DNA from: Candidatus Galacturonatibacter soehngenii
Lineage (GTDB): Bacteria; Bacillota; Clostridia; Lachnospirales; Lachnospiraceae
Assembly (NCBI RefSeq): GCF_008830185.1
Contig: NZ_WAGX01000004.1
Location: 124,001 to 188,000, forward strand
DNA: 64,000 nt
Reading direction: 5' to 3'
The notes beneath the pieces were generated by a model. It was not told the origin of the DNA. It worked only from the letters and a program-made list of their open reading frames with translations, and ran no database searches. Positions 16,957-25,968 of this stretch are shown one piece after another. A program made the translations under genes and the position numbers. How positions within the stretch are numbered: the first letter of the stretch is position 1; each line of letters begins with the position of its first letter.

Positions 16957-17358
16957 ATGAAAAATTATACAATTACGGTTAACGGAAATGTTTATGATGT
17001 AACAGTGGAGGAAGTAACAAAGCATGAAGGAGCAAATATAGCTGGGAAGCCAGCTGCTTTGGGTGTACCAAAAGTTCCTACGATAACACCACATCAAACT
17101 ACATCATCAACCAAACCTTCGATTCCATCTGTTGGACAAAAGGGAGCAATTATTGTTGAAGCTGGAGCGGCAGGAAAGGTATTTAGAGTAGAAGCAAGTG
17201 TTGGTCAATCGGTTAAGAAAGGGGATACTATCGTTGTAATTGAAGCTATGAAGATGGAAATTCCTGTAGTTGCCCCAGAAGATGGCACTGTTGCTAGTAT
17301 AGACGTAGCGGTTGGAGATGCAATTGAAGCAGGTAAAACATTAGCAACGTTAAACTAG
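16957..17358 (+). CDS. Biotin carboxyl carrier protein of the decarboxylase complex
   Basis: 133 residues. N-terminal 35 residues (YTITVNGNVYDVTVEEV) are the small beta domain found in MmdC/1.3S subunits, followed by a Pro/Thr/Ser-rich hinge (about 45-70) and a C-terminal biotinyl-lipoyl domain of about 70 residues with the biotinylation motif EAMKMEIP (Lys at about 100). It carries CO2 between the OadA or MmdA carboxyltransferase and the membrane subunit OadB. AGGAGG precedes the start. Because OadA at 18620-20032 has no biotin domain of its own, this protein is the only biotin carrier in the operon and must serve every carboxyltransferase here. Confidence 0.93.
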   Translation: MKNYTITVNGNVYDVTVEEVTKHEGANIAGKPAALGVPKVPTITPHQTTSSTKPSIPSVGQKGAIIVEAGAAGKVFRVEASVGQSVKKGDTIVVIEAMKMEIPVVAPEDGTVASIDVAVGDAIEAGKTLATLN

Positions 17359-17392
17359 AAAAAATAGTTAATTCTAATGGGAGGTTAAAAGG

Positions 17393-18544
17393 ATGGAATA
17401 CGTGATAGACACGATGAGTAACCTGCTTCATCAAACAGCTTTTTTTAATTTAAAATGGGGAAACTTTTTGATGATAGTAGTTGCATGTGTTTTTTTGTAT
17501 TTGGCAATTCGCAAAGAGTATGAGCCATTATTATTGGTTCCGATTGCGTTTGGTATGTTATTAGTTAATTTATATCCAGATATTATGTTATCTATAGAAG
17601 ATTCTTCAAATGGAGTAGGTGGGTTATTACATTATTTTTATTTGTTAGATGAATGGGCAATTCTACCACCGTTAATCTTTTTAGGAGTAGGGTGTATGAC
17701 TGATTTTGGACCTCTCATCGCAAATCCTAGTAGTTTTTTGTTAGGAGCAGCCGCTCAATTAGGAATATTTATGGCTTATTTGATAGCCATATTATTAGGA
17801 TTTAGTGATAAGGCAGCAGCAGCCATATCAATTATCGGCGGGGCAGATGGTCCTACTTCAATCTTTCTTGCTGGAAAATTAGGACAAAGTGCTTTGATGG
17901 GACCAATTGCAGTAGCAGCTTATTCTTATATGTCTTTGGTACCTATTATACAACCACCAATTATGAAGCTATTAACCACTGAGGATGAAAGAAAAATAAA
18001 AATGGCACAATTAAGGCATGTATCTAAGCTAGAAAGAATCTTATTTCCTATTGTTGTTACAATAGTAGTTGTAATAATTCTTCCATCTACGGCGCCTCTT
18101 GTAGGTATGTTAATGCTTGGCAATTTATTTAAAGAGTCTGGTGTGGTGAGGCAGTTAGTGGAAACTGCATCGAATACGATGATGTATATTGTAGTTATCT
18201 TACTAGGAACATCAGTGGGAGCAACTACGAGTGCGGAGGCATTTCTAAATTTAAACACGTTGAAAATAGTTGTTTTAGGTTTGTTTGCGTTTGCTTTTGG
18301 TACTGCAGGAGGAGTAATATTTGGTAAAATAATGTGCAAAGTATCCGGAGGAAAGATAAATCCATTAATTGGTTCTGCAGGGGTTTCAGCTGTACCAATG
18401 GCTGCTAGAGTATCACAAAAGGTAGGGGCAGAGGCTGACCCAACGAACTTTTTATTAATGCATGCAATGGGACCAAATGTTGCTGGAGTTATTGGTACGG
18501 CAGTAGCGGCTGGAACATTTATGGCGATTTTCGGAGTTTTTTAA
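17393..18544 (+). CDS. oadB: Na+-translocating decarboxylase beta subunit
   Basis: 383 residues, polytopic, typical length of OadB/MmdB/GcdB. Characteristic motifs are present: GVGCMTDFGPLIANP, IIGGADGPTSIF (the discontinuous helix with the Na+/carboxybiotin Asp) and GSAGVSAVPMAARVSQ, with AMGPNVAGVIGTAVAAG near the end. It decarboxylates carboxybiotin and exports Na+, generating sodium motive force. Lies 34 bases after the biotin carrier with GGGAGG as ribosome binding site. Confidence 0.95.
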   Translation: MEYVIDTMSNLLHQTAFFNLKWGNFLMIVVACVFLYLAIRKEYEPLLLVPIAFGMLLVNLYPDIMLSIEDSSNGVGGLLHYFYLLDEWAILPPLIFLGVGCMTDFGPLIANPSSFLLGAAAQLGIFMAYLIAILLGFSDKAAAAISIIGGADGPTSIFLAGKLGQSALMGPIAVAAYSYMSLVPIIQPPIMKLLTTEDERKIKMAQLRHVSKLERILFPIVVTIVVVIILPSTAPLVGMLMLGNLFKESGVVRQLVETASNTMMYIVVILLGTSVGATTSAEAFLNLNTLKIVVLGLFAFAFGTAGGVIFGKIMCKVSGGKINPLIGSAGVSAVPMAARVSQKVGAEADPTNFLLMHAMGPNVAGVIGTAVAAGTFMAIFGVF

Positions 18545-18619
18545 TAGAGAGTGGATTTACCTTATCTAGTTCATTCGTACAAATTACAAGATTGAAAAAA
18601 TTGATAGGAGGTTTAGGAG

Positions 18620-20032
18620 ATGACAGAAGTAGATAAAAAACCAGTCAAGATTATGGAAACAGTGTTACGTGATGCACATCAGTCCTTGATGGCTACGAGA
18701 ATGACAACGGACCAAATGCTTCCAATTATTGAAAAGATGGATAAAGTGGGATACTACAGTGTCGAATGTTGGGGTGGTGCTACTTTTGATGCCTCACTGC
18801 GATACTTAAAGGAAGATCCATGGGATAGGCTTAGAAAATTAAAAGCTGGATTTAAAAACACCAAATTACAAATGCTTTTTAGAGGACAAAATATATTAGG
18901 TTACAGACCATACGCTGATGATGTGGTAGAATACTTTGTTCAAAAGTCGATTGCGAATGGAATTGATATCATCCGCATATTTGATTGTATGAATGATCTT
19001 CGAAACCTACAGACATCAGTGAAAGCAACCATCAAAGAGGGAGGACACTCTCAGGTTGGCTTGGCTTATACATTAGGTGATGCATATACTCTGGATTACT
19101 GGATTGAGATTGCAAAAAGGATTGAGGATATGGGAGCCCATTCTTTATGTATCAAAGATATGGCTGGGCTATTACTGCCATATAAAGCTGAAGAGCTTGT
19201 AAAGGCCTTAAAGGAAGCGATAAGTATACCAATTCAATTACACACACACTATACAAGTGGAGTGGCCTCTATGACGTATCTAAAGGCTGTTGAGGCAGGA
19301 TGTGATATTATTGACACAGCAATTTCACCATTCGCACTAGGAACCAGTCAACCAGCAACAGAAGTAATGGTGGAGACATTAAAAGGAAGTTCATTTGATA
19401 CAGGACTTGATCAAAAAATACTAGCAGAAATTGCAGAATATTTTAGGCCATTTAAAGAAGAAGCACTTGATAGTGGACTTATGAGTAATAAGGTATTAGG
19501 AGTGGATATTAAGACATTGTTATATCAGGTTCCAGGAGGAATGTTATCCAACATGGTTTCTCAATTAAAAGAACAAAATGCAGAGGATAAGTATTACGAG
19601 GTATTACAAGAGATTCCAAGAGTTCGAAAAGATCTGGGTGAACCACCACTTGTTACGCCATCCTCACAGATTGTTGGAACGCAGGCAGTATTAAATGTAC
19701 TTATGGGAGAACGCTATAAAATTGCAACCAAAGAAACAAAGGCAGTACTTAGCGGTGAGTATGGGGTGACTGTGAAACCATTTGATCCAGAGATACAAAG
19801 AAAGGTCATAGGAGATAAGGAACCAATTACTTGCAGACCTGCCGATTTGTTAGAGGATGAATTACCTGCTATAGAAGAAGAGATGGCACAGTGGAAAGAG
19901 CAGGACGAGGATGTATTGACTTACGCATTGTTTCCACAAGTTGCATTGGAGTTTTTTAAATATAGACAGGCGCAAAAAACGAAGATAGATCCTACGGTTG
20001 CAGATGTAGTAAACGGTTCATATCCCGTTTAA
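18620..20032 (+). CDS. oadA: Oxaloacetate decarboxylase alpha / pyruvate carboxylase B-type carboxyltransferase (5S type)
   Basis: 470 residues. HMGL-like TIM barrel: LRDAHQSLMATRM (18-30), GGATFDASLRYL, RGQNILGYR, IFDCMNDLRN, KDMAGLLLP and QLHTHYTSG, which contain the metal (Asp/His-x-His) and carboxylated-lysine sites, followed by the PYC/OADA conserved domain to about 465. The chain stops before a biotinyl domain, so it depends on the separate carrier at 16957. It exchanges CO2 between oxaloacetate/pyruvate and biotin. In combination with MmdA and the carrier it would make a transcarboxylase (oxaloacetate + propionyl-CoA to pyruvate + methylmalonyl-CoA) as well as a decarboxylase. Last gene of the operon; terminator at 20065. 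Confidence 0.93.
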   Translation: MTEVDKKPVKIMETVLRDAHQSLMATRMTTDQMLPIIEKMDKVGYYSVECWGGATFDASLRYLKEDPWDRLRKLKAGFKNTKLQMLFRGQNILGYRPYADDVVEYFVQKSIANGIDIIRIFDCMNDLRNLQTSVKATIKEGGHSQVGLAYTLGDAYTLDYWIEIAKRIEDMGAHSLCIKDMAGLLLPYKAEELVKALKEAISIPIQLHTHYTSGVASMTYLKAVEAGCDIIDTAISPFALGTSQPATEVMVETLKGSSFDTGLDQKILAEIAEYFRPFKEEALDSGLMSNKVLGVDIKTLLYQVPGGMLSNMVSQLKEQNAEDKYYEVLQEIPRVRKDLGEPPLVTPSSQIVGTQAVLNVLMGERYKIATKETKAVLSGEYGVTVKPFDPEIQRKVIGDKEPITCRPADLLEDELPAIEEEMAQWKEQDEDVLTYALFPQVALEFFKYRQAQKTKIDPTVADVVNGSYPV

Positions 20033-20064
20033 GTAAAAGACCTATGAAGCTGAATTGAAATATT

Positions 20065-20103
20065 AAATATACTGCAAACCATGTTTGCAGTATATTTTTT
20101 TTT
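20065..20103 (+). terminator. Terminator of the mmd/oad operon
   Basis: AAATATACTGCAAAC (20065-20079) pairs perfectly with GTTTGCAGTATATTT (20083-20097) around a 3-base loop, followed by T residues. Confidence 0.92.
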
Positions 20104-20173
20104 GATTATATGTTATACTGAAAAATGCAATAATCGTTGAATATTCTAAGAAAGAAAAGACTTGGTATTGTAT

Positions 20174-21088
20174 ATGAAGAATACAAAAGATTTGATTCGT
20201 GTGATTAATTTAAAATATAATACGCTTAGCAAAGGACAAAAGAGACTGGCTGCGTATATTTTAGAAAATTATGATAGAGCAGTTTTTTTTACTGCGACCA
20301 AATTAGGAAAAGAGGTAGGAGTCAGCGAATCTACAGTGGTACGTTTTGCTATGGGGCTTGGATTTAAAGGCTATCCAGAGTTTCAAAAGGCGCTTGAAGA
20401 GCTTGTGAGTAAGCGATTAAGTAGAATGGAAAAAATGGAAGTTACATATGGGCATAATAGCCAGTCACAACTTTTGGAGAATGTTCTTACTTCGGATATG
20501 GAAAAAATTAAACATACGATGGAGCATTTGGATGCAAAAGCATTTGAGTTGGCTGCTGACATATTGATTGGAGCTAAGAGAGTCTATATTATTGGACTTA
20601 GAAGTTGCGCTCCACTGGCCAGTTTTTTAGGATTCTATCTGAATATGATACTAGACCATGTTCTAGTTATTGATACAAACAGTACAACAGAAATTTTTGA
20701 ACAGATGATGAGAATCAACAGTGATGATGTAATAGTTGGAATAAGCTTTCCTAGATATTCTATGCGTACGTTAAAGGCCTTAGAATTTGCAAATAATAGA
20801 AACGCAAAGGTTATTACTCTTACCAATGATATACATGCACCGATTAATTTATATTCGTCTTGTAATTTGGTTGCGAAAAGTGATATGGTTTCCATTGTAG
20901 ATTCCCTGGTAGCCCCTTTGAGTGTAATCAATGCGTTAGTAGTTGGGATATGCATGAAACAAAAGAATAAAGTAATTCACAATTTAGAAGAGCTAGAGCG
21001 TATATGGAATGAATACCAGATTTATAATAATGATGAAATGAATTATTTGGGAAATCATTTGATGGAAGAGTTTGGACCAGGAGAATAA
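20174..21088 (+). CDS. MurR/RpiR family transcriptional regulator
   Basis: 304 residues from the ATG at 20174 (an upstream in-frame TTG at 20162 is possible; the ribosome binding site is weak, AAGAAAAGA). N-terminal HTH_6 domain (about 10-85: LSKGQKRLAAYILENYD, LGKEVGVSESTVVRFAMGLGFKGYPEF) and C-terminal SIS sugar-phosphate isomerase domain (about 125-255: AKRVYIIGLRSCAPLASF, DDVIVGISFPRYS). Such proteins sense phosphorylated sugars or sugar acids. It is directly followed by the flavoprotein gene with a one-base gap, so it is probably co-transcribed with it; its target is not evident. Confidence 0.9.
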   Translation: MKNTKDLIRVINLKYNTLSKGQKRLAAYILENYDRAVFFTATKLGKEVGVSESTVVRFAMGLGFKGYPEFQKALEELVSKRLSRMEKMEVTYGHNSQSQLLENVLTSDMEKIKHTMEHLDAKAFELAADILIGAKRVYIIGLRSCAPLASFLGFYLNMILDHVLVIDTNSTTEIFEQMMRINSDDVIVGISFPRYSMRTLKALEFANNRNAKVITLTNDIHAPINLYSSCNLVAKSDMVSIVDSLVAPLSVINALVVGICMKQKNKVIHNLEELERIWNEYQIYNNDEMNYLGNHLMEEFGPGE

Positions 21089-21089
21089 A

Positions 21090-22319
21090 ATGAGTAAAGT
21101 TTTAATCGTAGGCGCAGGAGCTGCCGGAATGTTTGCTGCAATATATGCAGCAAGAAATCATAATGAGGTAATTCTTTTTGATGGAAATGAAAAGTTAGGA
21201 AAAAAGCTTTTCATCACAGGGAAAGGAAGATGTAACATTACCAATGCTTGTGATATGGATACATTATTTGATCATGTGATTTCGAATCGAAAATTTTTAT
21301 ATAGTGCATTTTATGGATATAATAATTATGATGTAATAGATTTCTTTGAAGAATTAGGAGTAAAAACAAAAATAGAGCGCGGAAATCGTGTATTCCCTGT
21401 TTCTGACCACTCATCTGATGTAATAAATGCATTAGGCAAAGAATTACAAAAAAATGGAGTAATTGTAAATTTAAAAACTAAGGTAAAAAACATCATAATT
21501 GAGGAAGGACAAGCAAAGGGGCTATGCCTAGATAATGGGAAGAAAGTATATGGAGAACATGTAATCATAGCGACAGGAGGTTTGTCATATCCAACGACAG
21601 GTTCTACGGGGGATGGATATGATTTTGCTAAAAAAGCAGGACATACGATAACCAGATTAACCCCTTCGTTAGTTCCATTTAAAGTAAAGGAAAACTTTGT
21701 AAAGGAATTACAAGGACTTTCTCTTAAAAATGTGAAAGCAAGTATTTTGGATGGGAAAAAACAGCTTTATAGTGATTTTGGTGAAATGCTTTTTACCCAT
21801 TTTGGTGTAAGTGGCCCTTTGATGCTTAGTGCAAGTAGCTTTGCGGCAGATAAAATAAAAAAGAATTCTCTAAAGCTTATTATAGATTTAAAGCCTGCTT
21901 TGTCAGAGGAACAACTTGACATGAGACTTGTAAGAGAGTTTGAGAACTATAAAAACAAGCAATTTAAGAATGCAGTAACAAGCTTGTTTCCATCTAAACT
22001 AATACCGATTATGATTGATTTAAGCGGCATTCATCCAGATAAAAAAGTAAATGAGATCACAAAAGAAGAAAGATTATCATTTGTATCCTTAATAAAGAAT
22101 TTAGAATTAACACTGATTGGATTATGTGATTATAACCAAGCTATTATAACAAAAGGTGGAGTGTCAGTAAAAGAGATTAATCCATCTACAATGGAATCAA
22201 AATTGGTGAAGCAACTCTATTTTATTGGAGAAGTTTTGGATTTGGATGCACTCACGGGCGGATTTAATTTACAGATTGCCTGGTCAAGTGCATATGCTGC
22301 GGGAAGTAGTATATGGTAA
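21090..22319 (+). CDS. BaiN/HI0933-family FAD-dependent flavoprotein
   Basis: 409 residues from the ATG at 21090 with AGGAGA six bases upstream (an upstream in-frame start would overlap the previous gene). The dinucleotide-binding motif GAGAAGMFAAIYAA (res 8-21) opens the chain; GKGRCNITNAC, GGLSYPTTGSTGDGY, FTHFGVSGPLML and the C-terminal FIGEVLDLDALTGGFNLQ are diagnostic of the HI0933-like family (PF03486). Members bind FAD; BaiN acts in bile-acid dehydroxylation but most have unknown substrates. The cluster flavoprotein-cmk-ispH-rpsA is a common arrangement in clostridia. Confidence 0.92.
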   Translation: MSKVLIVGAGAAGMFAAIYAARNHNEVILFDGNEKLGKKLFITGKGRCNITNACDMDTLFDHVISNRKFLYSAFYGYNNYDVIDFFEELGVKTKIERGNRVFPVSDHSSDVINALGKELQKNGVIVNLKTKVKNIIIEEGQAKGLCLDNGKKVYGEHVIIATGGLSYPTTGSTGDGYDFAKKAGHTITRLTPSLVPFKVKENFVKELQGLSLKNVKASILDGKKQLYSDFGEMLFTHFGVSGPLMLSASSFAADKIKKNSLKLIIDLKPALSEEQLDMRLVREFENYKNKQFKNAVTSLFPSKLIPIMIDLSGIHPDKKVNEITKEERLSFVSLIKNLELTLIGLCDYNQAIITKGGVSVKEINPSTMESKLVKQLYFIGEVLDLDALTGGFNLQIAWSSAYAAGSSIW

Positions 22320-22367
22320 ATACCATTCGTAAGGATAATATTATAAATAGGAAAGAGGATAAAATGT

Positions 22368-23036
22368 ATGAGCTTTAGTGTAGCAATTGATGGACCAGCA
22401 GGAGCAGGTAAAAGTACAATAGCAAAAGAAATAGCGAAAAGATTAGGATATATATATGTAGATACAGGTGCAATGTATCGTGCAATGGCACTTTATATGA
22501 TTCGAAAGAATATTAAGCCTGATGAAACAGACAAAATGAGTCTTGCTAGTAAAGAGGTAGATATTACAATTGAGTATTATAATGGAGAACAATTGGTAAT
22601 ATTAAATGGAGAGAATGTAAATCCATTTATTCGATCAGAAGAAGTAGGGAACATGGCATCTGTAAGTTCGGCAAATAAAGATGTAAGATTTAAACTTGTT
22701 GATTTGCAACGTCAATTGGCGAGTAAGGCAGATGTTATTATGGATGGTAGAGATATTGGTACTTATGTTTTACCAAATGCCAATATTAAGATATATTTGA
22801 CTGCAAGCTCAAAAGTTCGTGCAAAACGAAGATATGAAGAGTTGACGCAGAAGGGATTGTCCTGTAATATAGAAGAAATAGAAAAAGATATTATTGAAAG
22901 AGATAGAAGAGACAGTACAAGAGAGTTTGCTCCTCTTAAGCAAGCAGAAGATGCAATTCTTATTGATTCTTCCGATATGAGTATTGAACAAGTGATCAAT
23001 ACGGTTATTAAAATGGTGAATGGAGGAAATAAATGA
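22368..23036 (+). CDS. cmk: Cytidylate kinase
   Basis: 222 residues; phosphorylates CMP/dCMP with ATP. P-loop DGPAGAGKSTIAKEIAKRL (res 8-26), YVDTGAMYRAMALY, MDGRDIGTYVLPNA and the lid segment ERDRRDSTREFAPLKQAEDAI are all present and of normal length. The stop codon overlaps the ispH start by four bases (ATGA), indicating translational coupling. Confidence 0.97.
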   Translation: MSFSVAIDGPAGAGKSTIAKEIAKRLGYIYVDTGAMYRAMALYMIRKNIKPDETDKMSLASKEVDITIEYYNGEQLVILNGENVNPFIRSEEVGNMASVSSANKDVRFKLVDLQRQLASKADVIMDGRDIGTYVLPNANIKIYLTASSKVRAKRRYEELTQKGLSCNIEEIEKDIIERDRRDSTREFAPLKQAEDAILIDSSDMSIEQVINTVIKMVNGGNK

Positions 23037-23878
23037 AAGTAGTATTAGCAAAGACAGCAGGTTTTTGCTTTGGTGTAAAACGAGCAGTTGAAACTGTATA
23101 TGAACAAGTGGGAAAGGATAACATCTATACCTATGGACCAATCATTCACAACGAAGAAGTCGTAAAGGATTTGGAGAAAAAAGGTGTAAAGGTAATCCAC
23201 ACAGAAGAAGAATTAAATCAAATCACAGAGGGTACCGTTATTATTCGATCTCACGGTACTGCAAAAAGAATATACGATATTTTAAACGAAAAAAGAATCA
23301 ATTATGTGGATGCAACTTGCCCATTTGTAAAAAAAATTCATAAAATTGTAAAAGAATATGGACAACGAGGGTATGAAATTGTTATTATTGGTAATGACAA
23401 GCATCCAGAAGTGGAAGGAATAAAAGGTTGGTGCGATTCTAAAGTTAGTGTGATTGAAAATATAGAAGAAGCAAATAATTATAGTGCATCAAATAATCAA
23501 AAAGTGTGTATTGTGTCACAAACGACATTTAACTACAATAAATTTAAAGATTTAGTTGAAATTATTTCAAAAAAGGGTTATGATATAATTGTTTTAAATA
23601 CGATTTGTAATGCGACGGAGGAAAGACAAGTAGAAGCCAGTCGAGTTGCCAGTCAGGTTGATGCTATGATTGTCATTGGAGACAAGCATAGTTCCAATAC
23701 GCAAAAGTTATTTGAAATTTGTAAAGATGAATGTGAAAATACTTACTATATACAGACACTAGATGACTTGGATACGCAGTCCTTGCAGTTCTTTGGTAGC
23801 GTAGGTATTACAGCAGGGGCTTCAACCCCAAATAATATTATTGAGGAGGTTCATTCAAATGTCAGAAATGAGTTTTGA
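23033..23878 (+). CDS. ispH: 4-hydroxy-3-methylbut-2-enyl diphosphate reductase
   Basis: 281 residues; the last step of the MEP isoprenoid pathway. The three iron-sulfur cysteines are seen in GFCFGVKRAV (about 12), DATCPFVKKIH (about 96) and NTICNATEERQ (about 190), and RSHG and SSNTQKL flank the substrate pocket. In many clostridia IspH is fused to ribosomal protein S1; here it is a separate chain whose end overlaps the S1 start by 20 bases in another frame. Confidence 0.97.
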   Translation: MKVVLAKTAGFCFGVKRAVETVYEQVGKDNIYTYGPIIHNEEVVKDLEKKGVKVIHTEEELNQITEGTVIIRSHGTAKRIYDILNEKRINYVDATCPFVKKIHKIVKEYGQRGYEIVIIGNDKHPEVEGIKGWCDSKVSVIENIEEANNYSASNNQKVCIVSQTTFNYNKFKDLVEIISKKGYDIIVLNTICNATEERQVEASRVASQVDAMIVIGDKHSSNTQKLFEICKDECENTYYIQTLDDLDTQSLQFFGSVGITAGASTPNNIIEEVHSNVRNEF

Positions 23879-24965
23879 AGAAATGCTTGAAGAATCATTG
23901 AAAACAATACGTACAGGGGAGGTAGTTGAAGGCACTGTTATCGATGTCAAAGAAGATGAGATCATCTTAAATATAGGTTACAAGTCAGATGGAATTATCA
24001 CTAGAAACGAATATACAAATACCCCAAACGTAGATTTAACAACAGTAGTTTCTGTTGGAGATACAATGGAAGTAAAGGTATTAAAAGTAAATGACGGCGA
24101 AGGACAGGTTTTATTAACTTATAAGAGACTTGCCGCTGAAAAAGGTAGCAAGAGATTAGAAGAAGCATTTAACAACAAAGAAGTGTTAAAAGCAAAAGTT
24201 GATAAAGTTTTAGACGGTGGATTAAGCATTGTTGTAGATGAAGCAAGAGTATTTATTCCAGCAAGTTTAGTATCTGATACTTATGAAAAAAATCTTGCAA
24301 AGTATGCAGGTGAGGAAATTGAATTTGTAATTAGCGAATTCAATCCTAAGAAAAGAAGAATCATTGGTGATCGTAAGCAATTATTAGTTGCTAAGAAAAA
24401 CGAATTACAAAAAGAATTATTTGAAAAAATTAAAGTTGGTGACGTAGTAGAAGGTACAGTTAAAAATGTAACTGATTTTGGTGCATTTATTGACCTAGGC
24501 GGCGCTGACGGTCTGCTTCACATTTCAGAAATGTCTTGGGGGAGAGTAGAAAATCCAAAGAAAGTATTTAAAGTTGGGGAAACCATCAAAGTTCTTATTA
24601 AAGAAATCAGTGGTGACAAAATTGCACTTAGCCTTAAATTTGAAAATACTAATCCATGGATTCATGCTGAAAAAAAATATGCAGTTGGTAGTATCGTAAC
24701 AGGTAGAGCTGCAAGAATGACTGATTTTGGTGCATTTGTAGAATTAGAAGCTGGTGTAGATGCTTTGCTTCACGTTTCACAGATTTCAAAAGAGCACGTT
24801 GAAAAGCCATCAGATGTATTGAAAATCAATCAAGAAATCACTGCAAAAGTTGTAGATTTTAATGCAGATGACAAGAAAATTAGTTTAAGTATCAAGGCAT
24901 TAGAAGAAAATGCCGAAGAAGCTGGAGATTCTACAGCTGAAGTTGAGGAATCAATAGAGGAATAA
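23859..24965 (+). CDS. rpsA: 30S ribosomal protein S1
   Basis: 368 residues from the ATG at 23859, with GAGGAGGT at 23843-23850; that start lies inside the ispH reading frame. Four S1 OB-fold repeats are visible at about 17-85 (GTVIDVKEDEIILNIGYKSDG), 103-165, 190-258 (GTVKNVTDFGAFIDLGGADG with LLHISEMSWG) and 275-345 (GRAARMTDFGAFVELEAGVD with LLHVSQIS), followed by an acidic tail. This is the short four-domain Firmicute form, which binds mRNA and may act in translation or RNA metabolism. Confidence 0.95.
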   Translation: MSEMSFEEMLEESLKTIRTGEVVEGTVIDVKEDEIILNIGYKSDGIITRNEYTNTPNVDLTTVVSVGDTMEVKVLKVNDGEGQVLLTYKRLAAEKGSKRLEEAFNNKEVLKAKVDKVLDGGLSIVVDEARVFIPASLVSDTYEKNLAKYAGEEIEFVISEFNPKKRRIIGDRKQLLVAKKNELQKELFEKIKVGDVVEGTVKNVTDFGAFIDLGGADGLLHISEMSWGRVENPKKVFKVGETIKVLIKEISGDKIALSLKFENTNPWIHAEKKYAVGSIVTGRAARMTDFGAFVELEAGVDALLHVSQISKEHVEKPSDVLKINQEITAKVVDFNADDKKISLSIKALEENAEEAGDSTAEVEESIEE

Positions 24966-25008
24966 GTTTATAATATGCAGATGATGATGATCTGTTTATG
25001 ATAAGTAT

Positions 25009-25047
25009 AATAAGGAAAACCTGTTAGACAGGCTTTCCTTATTATTT
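25009..25047 (+). terminator. Terminator after rpsA
   Basis: AATAAGGAAAACCTGT (25009-25024) pairs with ACAGGCTTTCCTTATT (25028-25043) with one mismatch; the following sequence is A/T-rich but not a clean T-run. Confidence 0.65.
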
Positions 25048-25131
25048 ATATGAAAATAAATTTGTTTTCAGGGTAAAATACCCTTTTTCCAATATTATAT
25101 CGTGACTATAACATACAAAGGAGTTGTCTAA

Positions 25132-25905
25132 ATGGAAGGTTATGAAAAATTTAAAGGCGACGTCTTCAAACTTACAAAAATTGATTTAGATGCATATAAA
25201 GAACGTCAGATGAAACGACGTATTGACACACTGATTACAAAAAATAATATAAAAACATATGATGACTACATAAGGACCATTAAAGTTGACGCGAAGATGT
25301 TTGAAGAGTTTGTTAATTATTTGACCATTAATGTGTCAGAATTTTACAGAAATCCAGAACAGTGGGAACTACTTGAGAAAGAGGTATTTCCTAAATTGAT
25401 ATCAACCAATGGCAAAAATTTAAAAATATGGAGTGCAGCCTGTTCCACAGGTGATGAACCTTATTCTTTGGTTATGGCATTATCAAAATTTCTGCCATTG
25501 AACCAGATAAAGATTATAGCAACAGATATTGATAAACAGGTATTACATAAGGCTCAAGTAGGTCTATACAATGCAAAAAGTGTTGCCAGTGTACCAAAAG
25601 AGTTTTTGAATAAGTATTTTACAAAGGTCGGTTTGTCCTATCAGATATCAGAAGAAATCAAACAAAGAGTGGAATTCAAACAGCATAATTTATTAAAGGA
25701 TCCGTATCCATCAGGGTGTAATTTAATTGTATGTAGAAATGTTTTGATCTATTTCACAGAAGAAGCAAAGGATGAAATATACAAGAAATTTCATGATGCA
25801 TTGGCTAAAGATGGTATTTTGTTTATTGGTAGTACGGAACAAATTATGCAATACAAAGAATTAGGATTTGGAAGATATAAATCATTTTTTTATTCAAAAG
25901 ATTAA
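25132..25905 (+). CDS. cheR: CheR-type chemotaxis methyltransferase
   Basis: 257 residues. N-terminal helical CheR_N domain (FKLTKIDLDAYKERQMKRRI) and C-terminal SAM-binding domain with NVSEFYRNPEQW, WSAACSTGDEPYSL (SAM loop), IATDIDKQVL and VCRNVLIYF. It transfers methyl groups from S-adenosylmethionine to glutamates of chemoreceptors. No cheB or other chemotaxis gene adjoins it; the nearest possible substrate in the window is the receptor at 61258. AAGGAG is nine bases upstream of the start. Confidence 0.93.
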   Translation: MEGYEKFKGDVFKLTKIDLDAYKERQMKRRIDTLITKNNIKTYDDYIRTIKVDAKMFEEFVNYLTINVSEFYRNPEQWELLEKEVFPKLISTNGKNLKIWSAACSTGDEPYSLVMALSKFLPLNQIKIIATDIDKQVLHKAQVGLYNAKSVASVPKEFLNKYFTKVGLSYQISEEIKQRVEFKQHNLLKDPYPSGCNLIVCRNVLIYFTEEAKDEIYKKFHDALAKDGILFIGSTEQIMQYKELGFGRYKSFFYSKD

Positions 25906-25920
25906 TTCGTTTTTATTATA

Positions 25921-25966
25921 AAGGAGCTACACACAGATAATTTTGTCTAGTGTGTAGCCCCTTTTT
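25921..25966. terminator. Bidirectional terminator between cheR and the exonuclease gene
   Basis: GGAGCTACACAC (about 25923-25934) pairs with GTGTGTAGCCCC (25950-25961), with T residues at 25962-25966. Confidence 0.82.
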
Positions 25967-25968
25967 AG

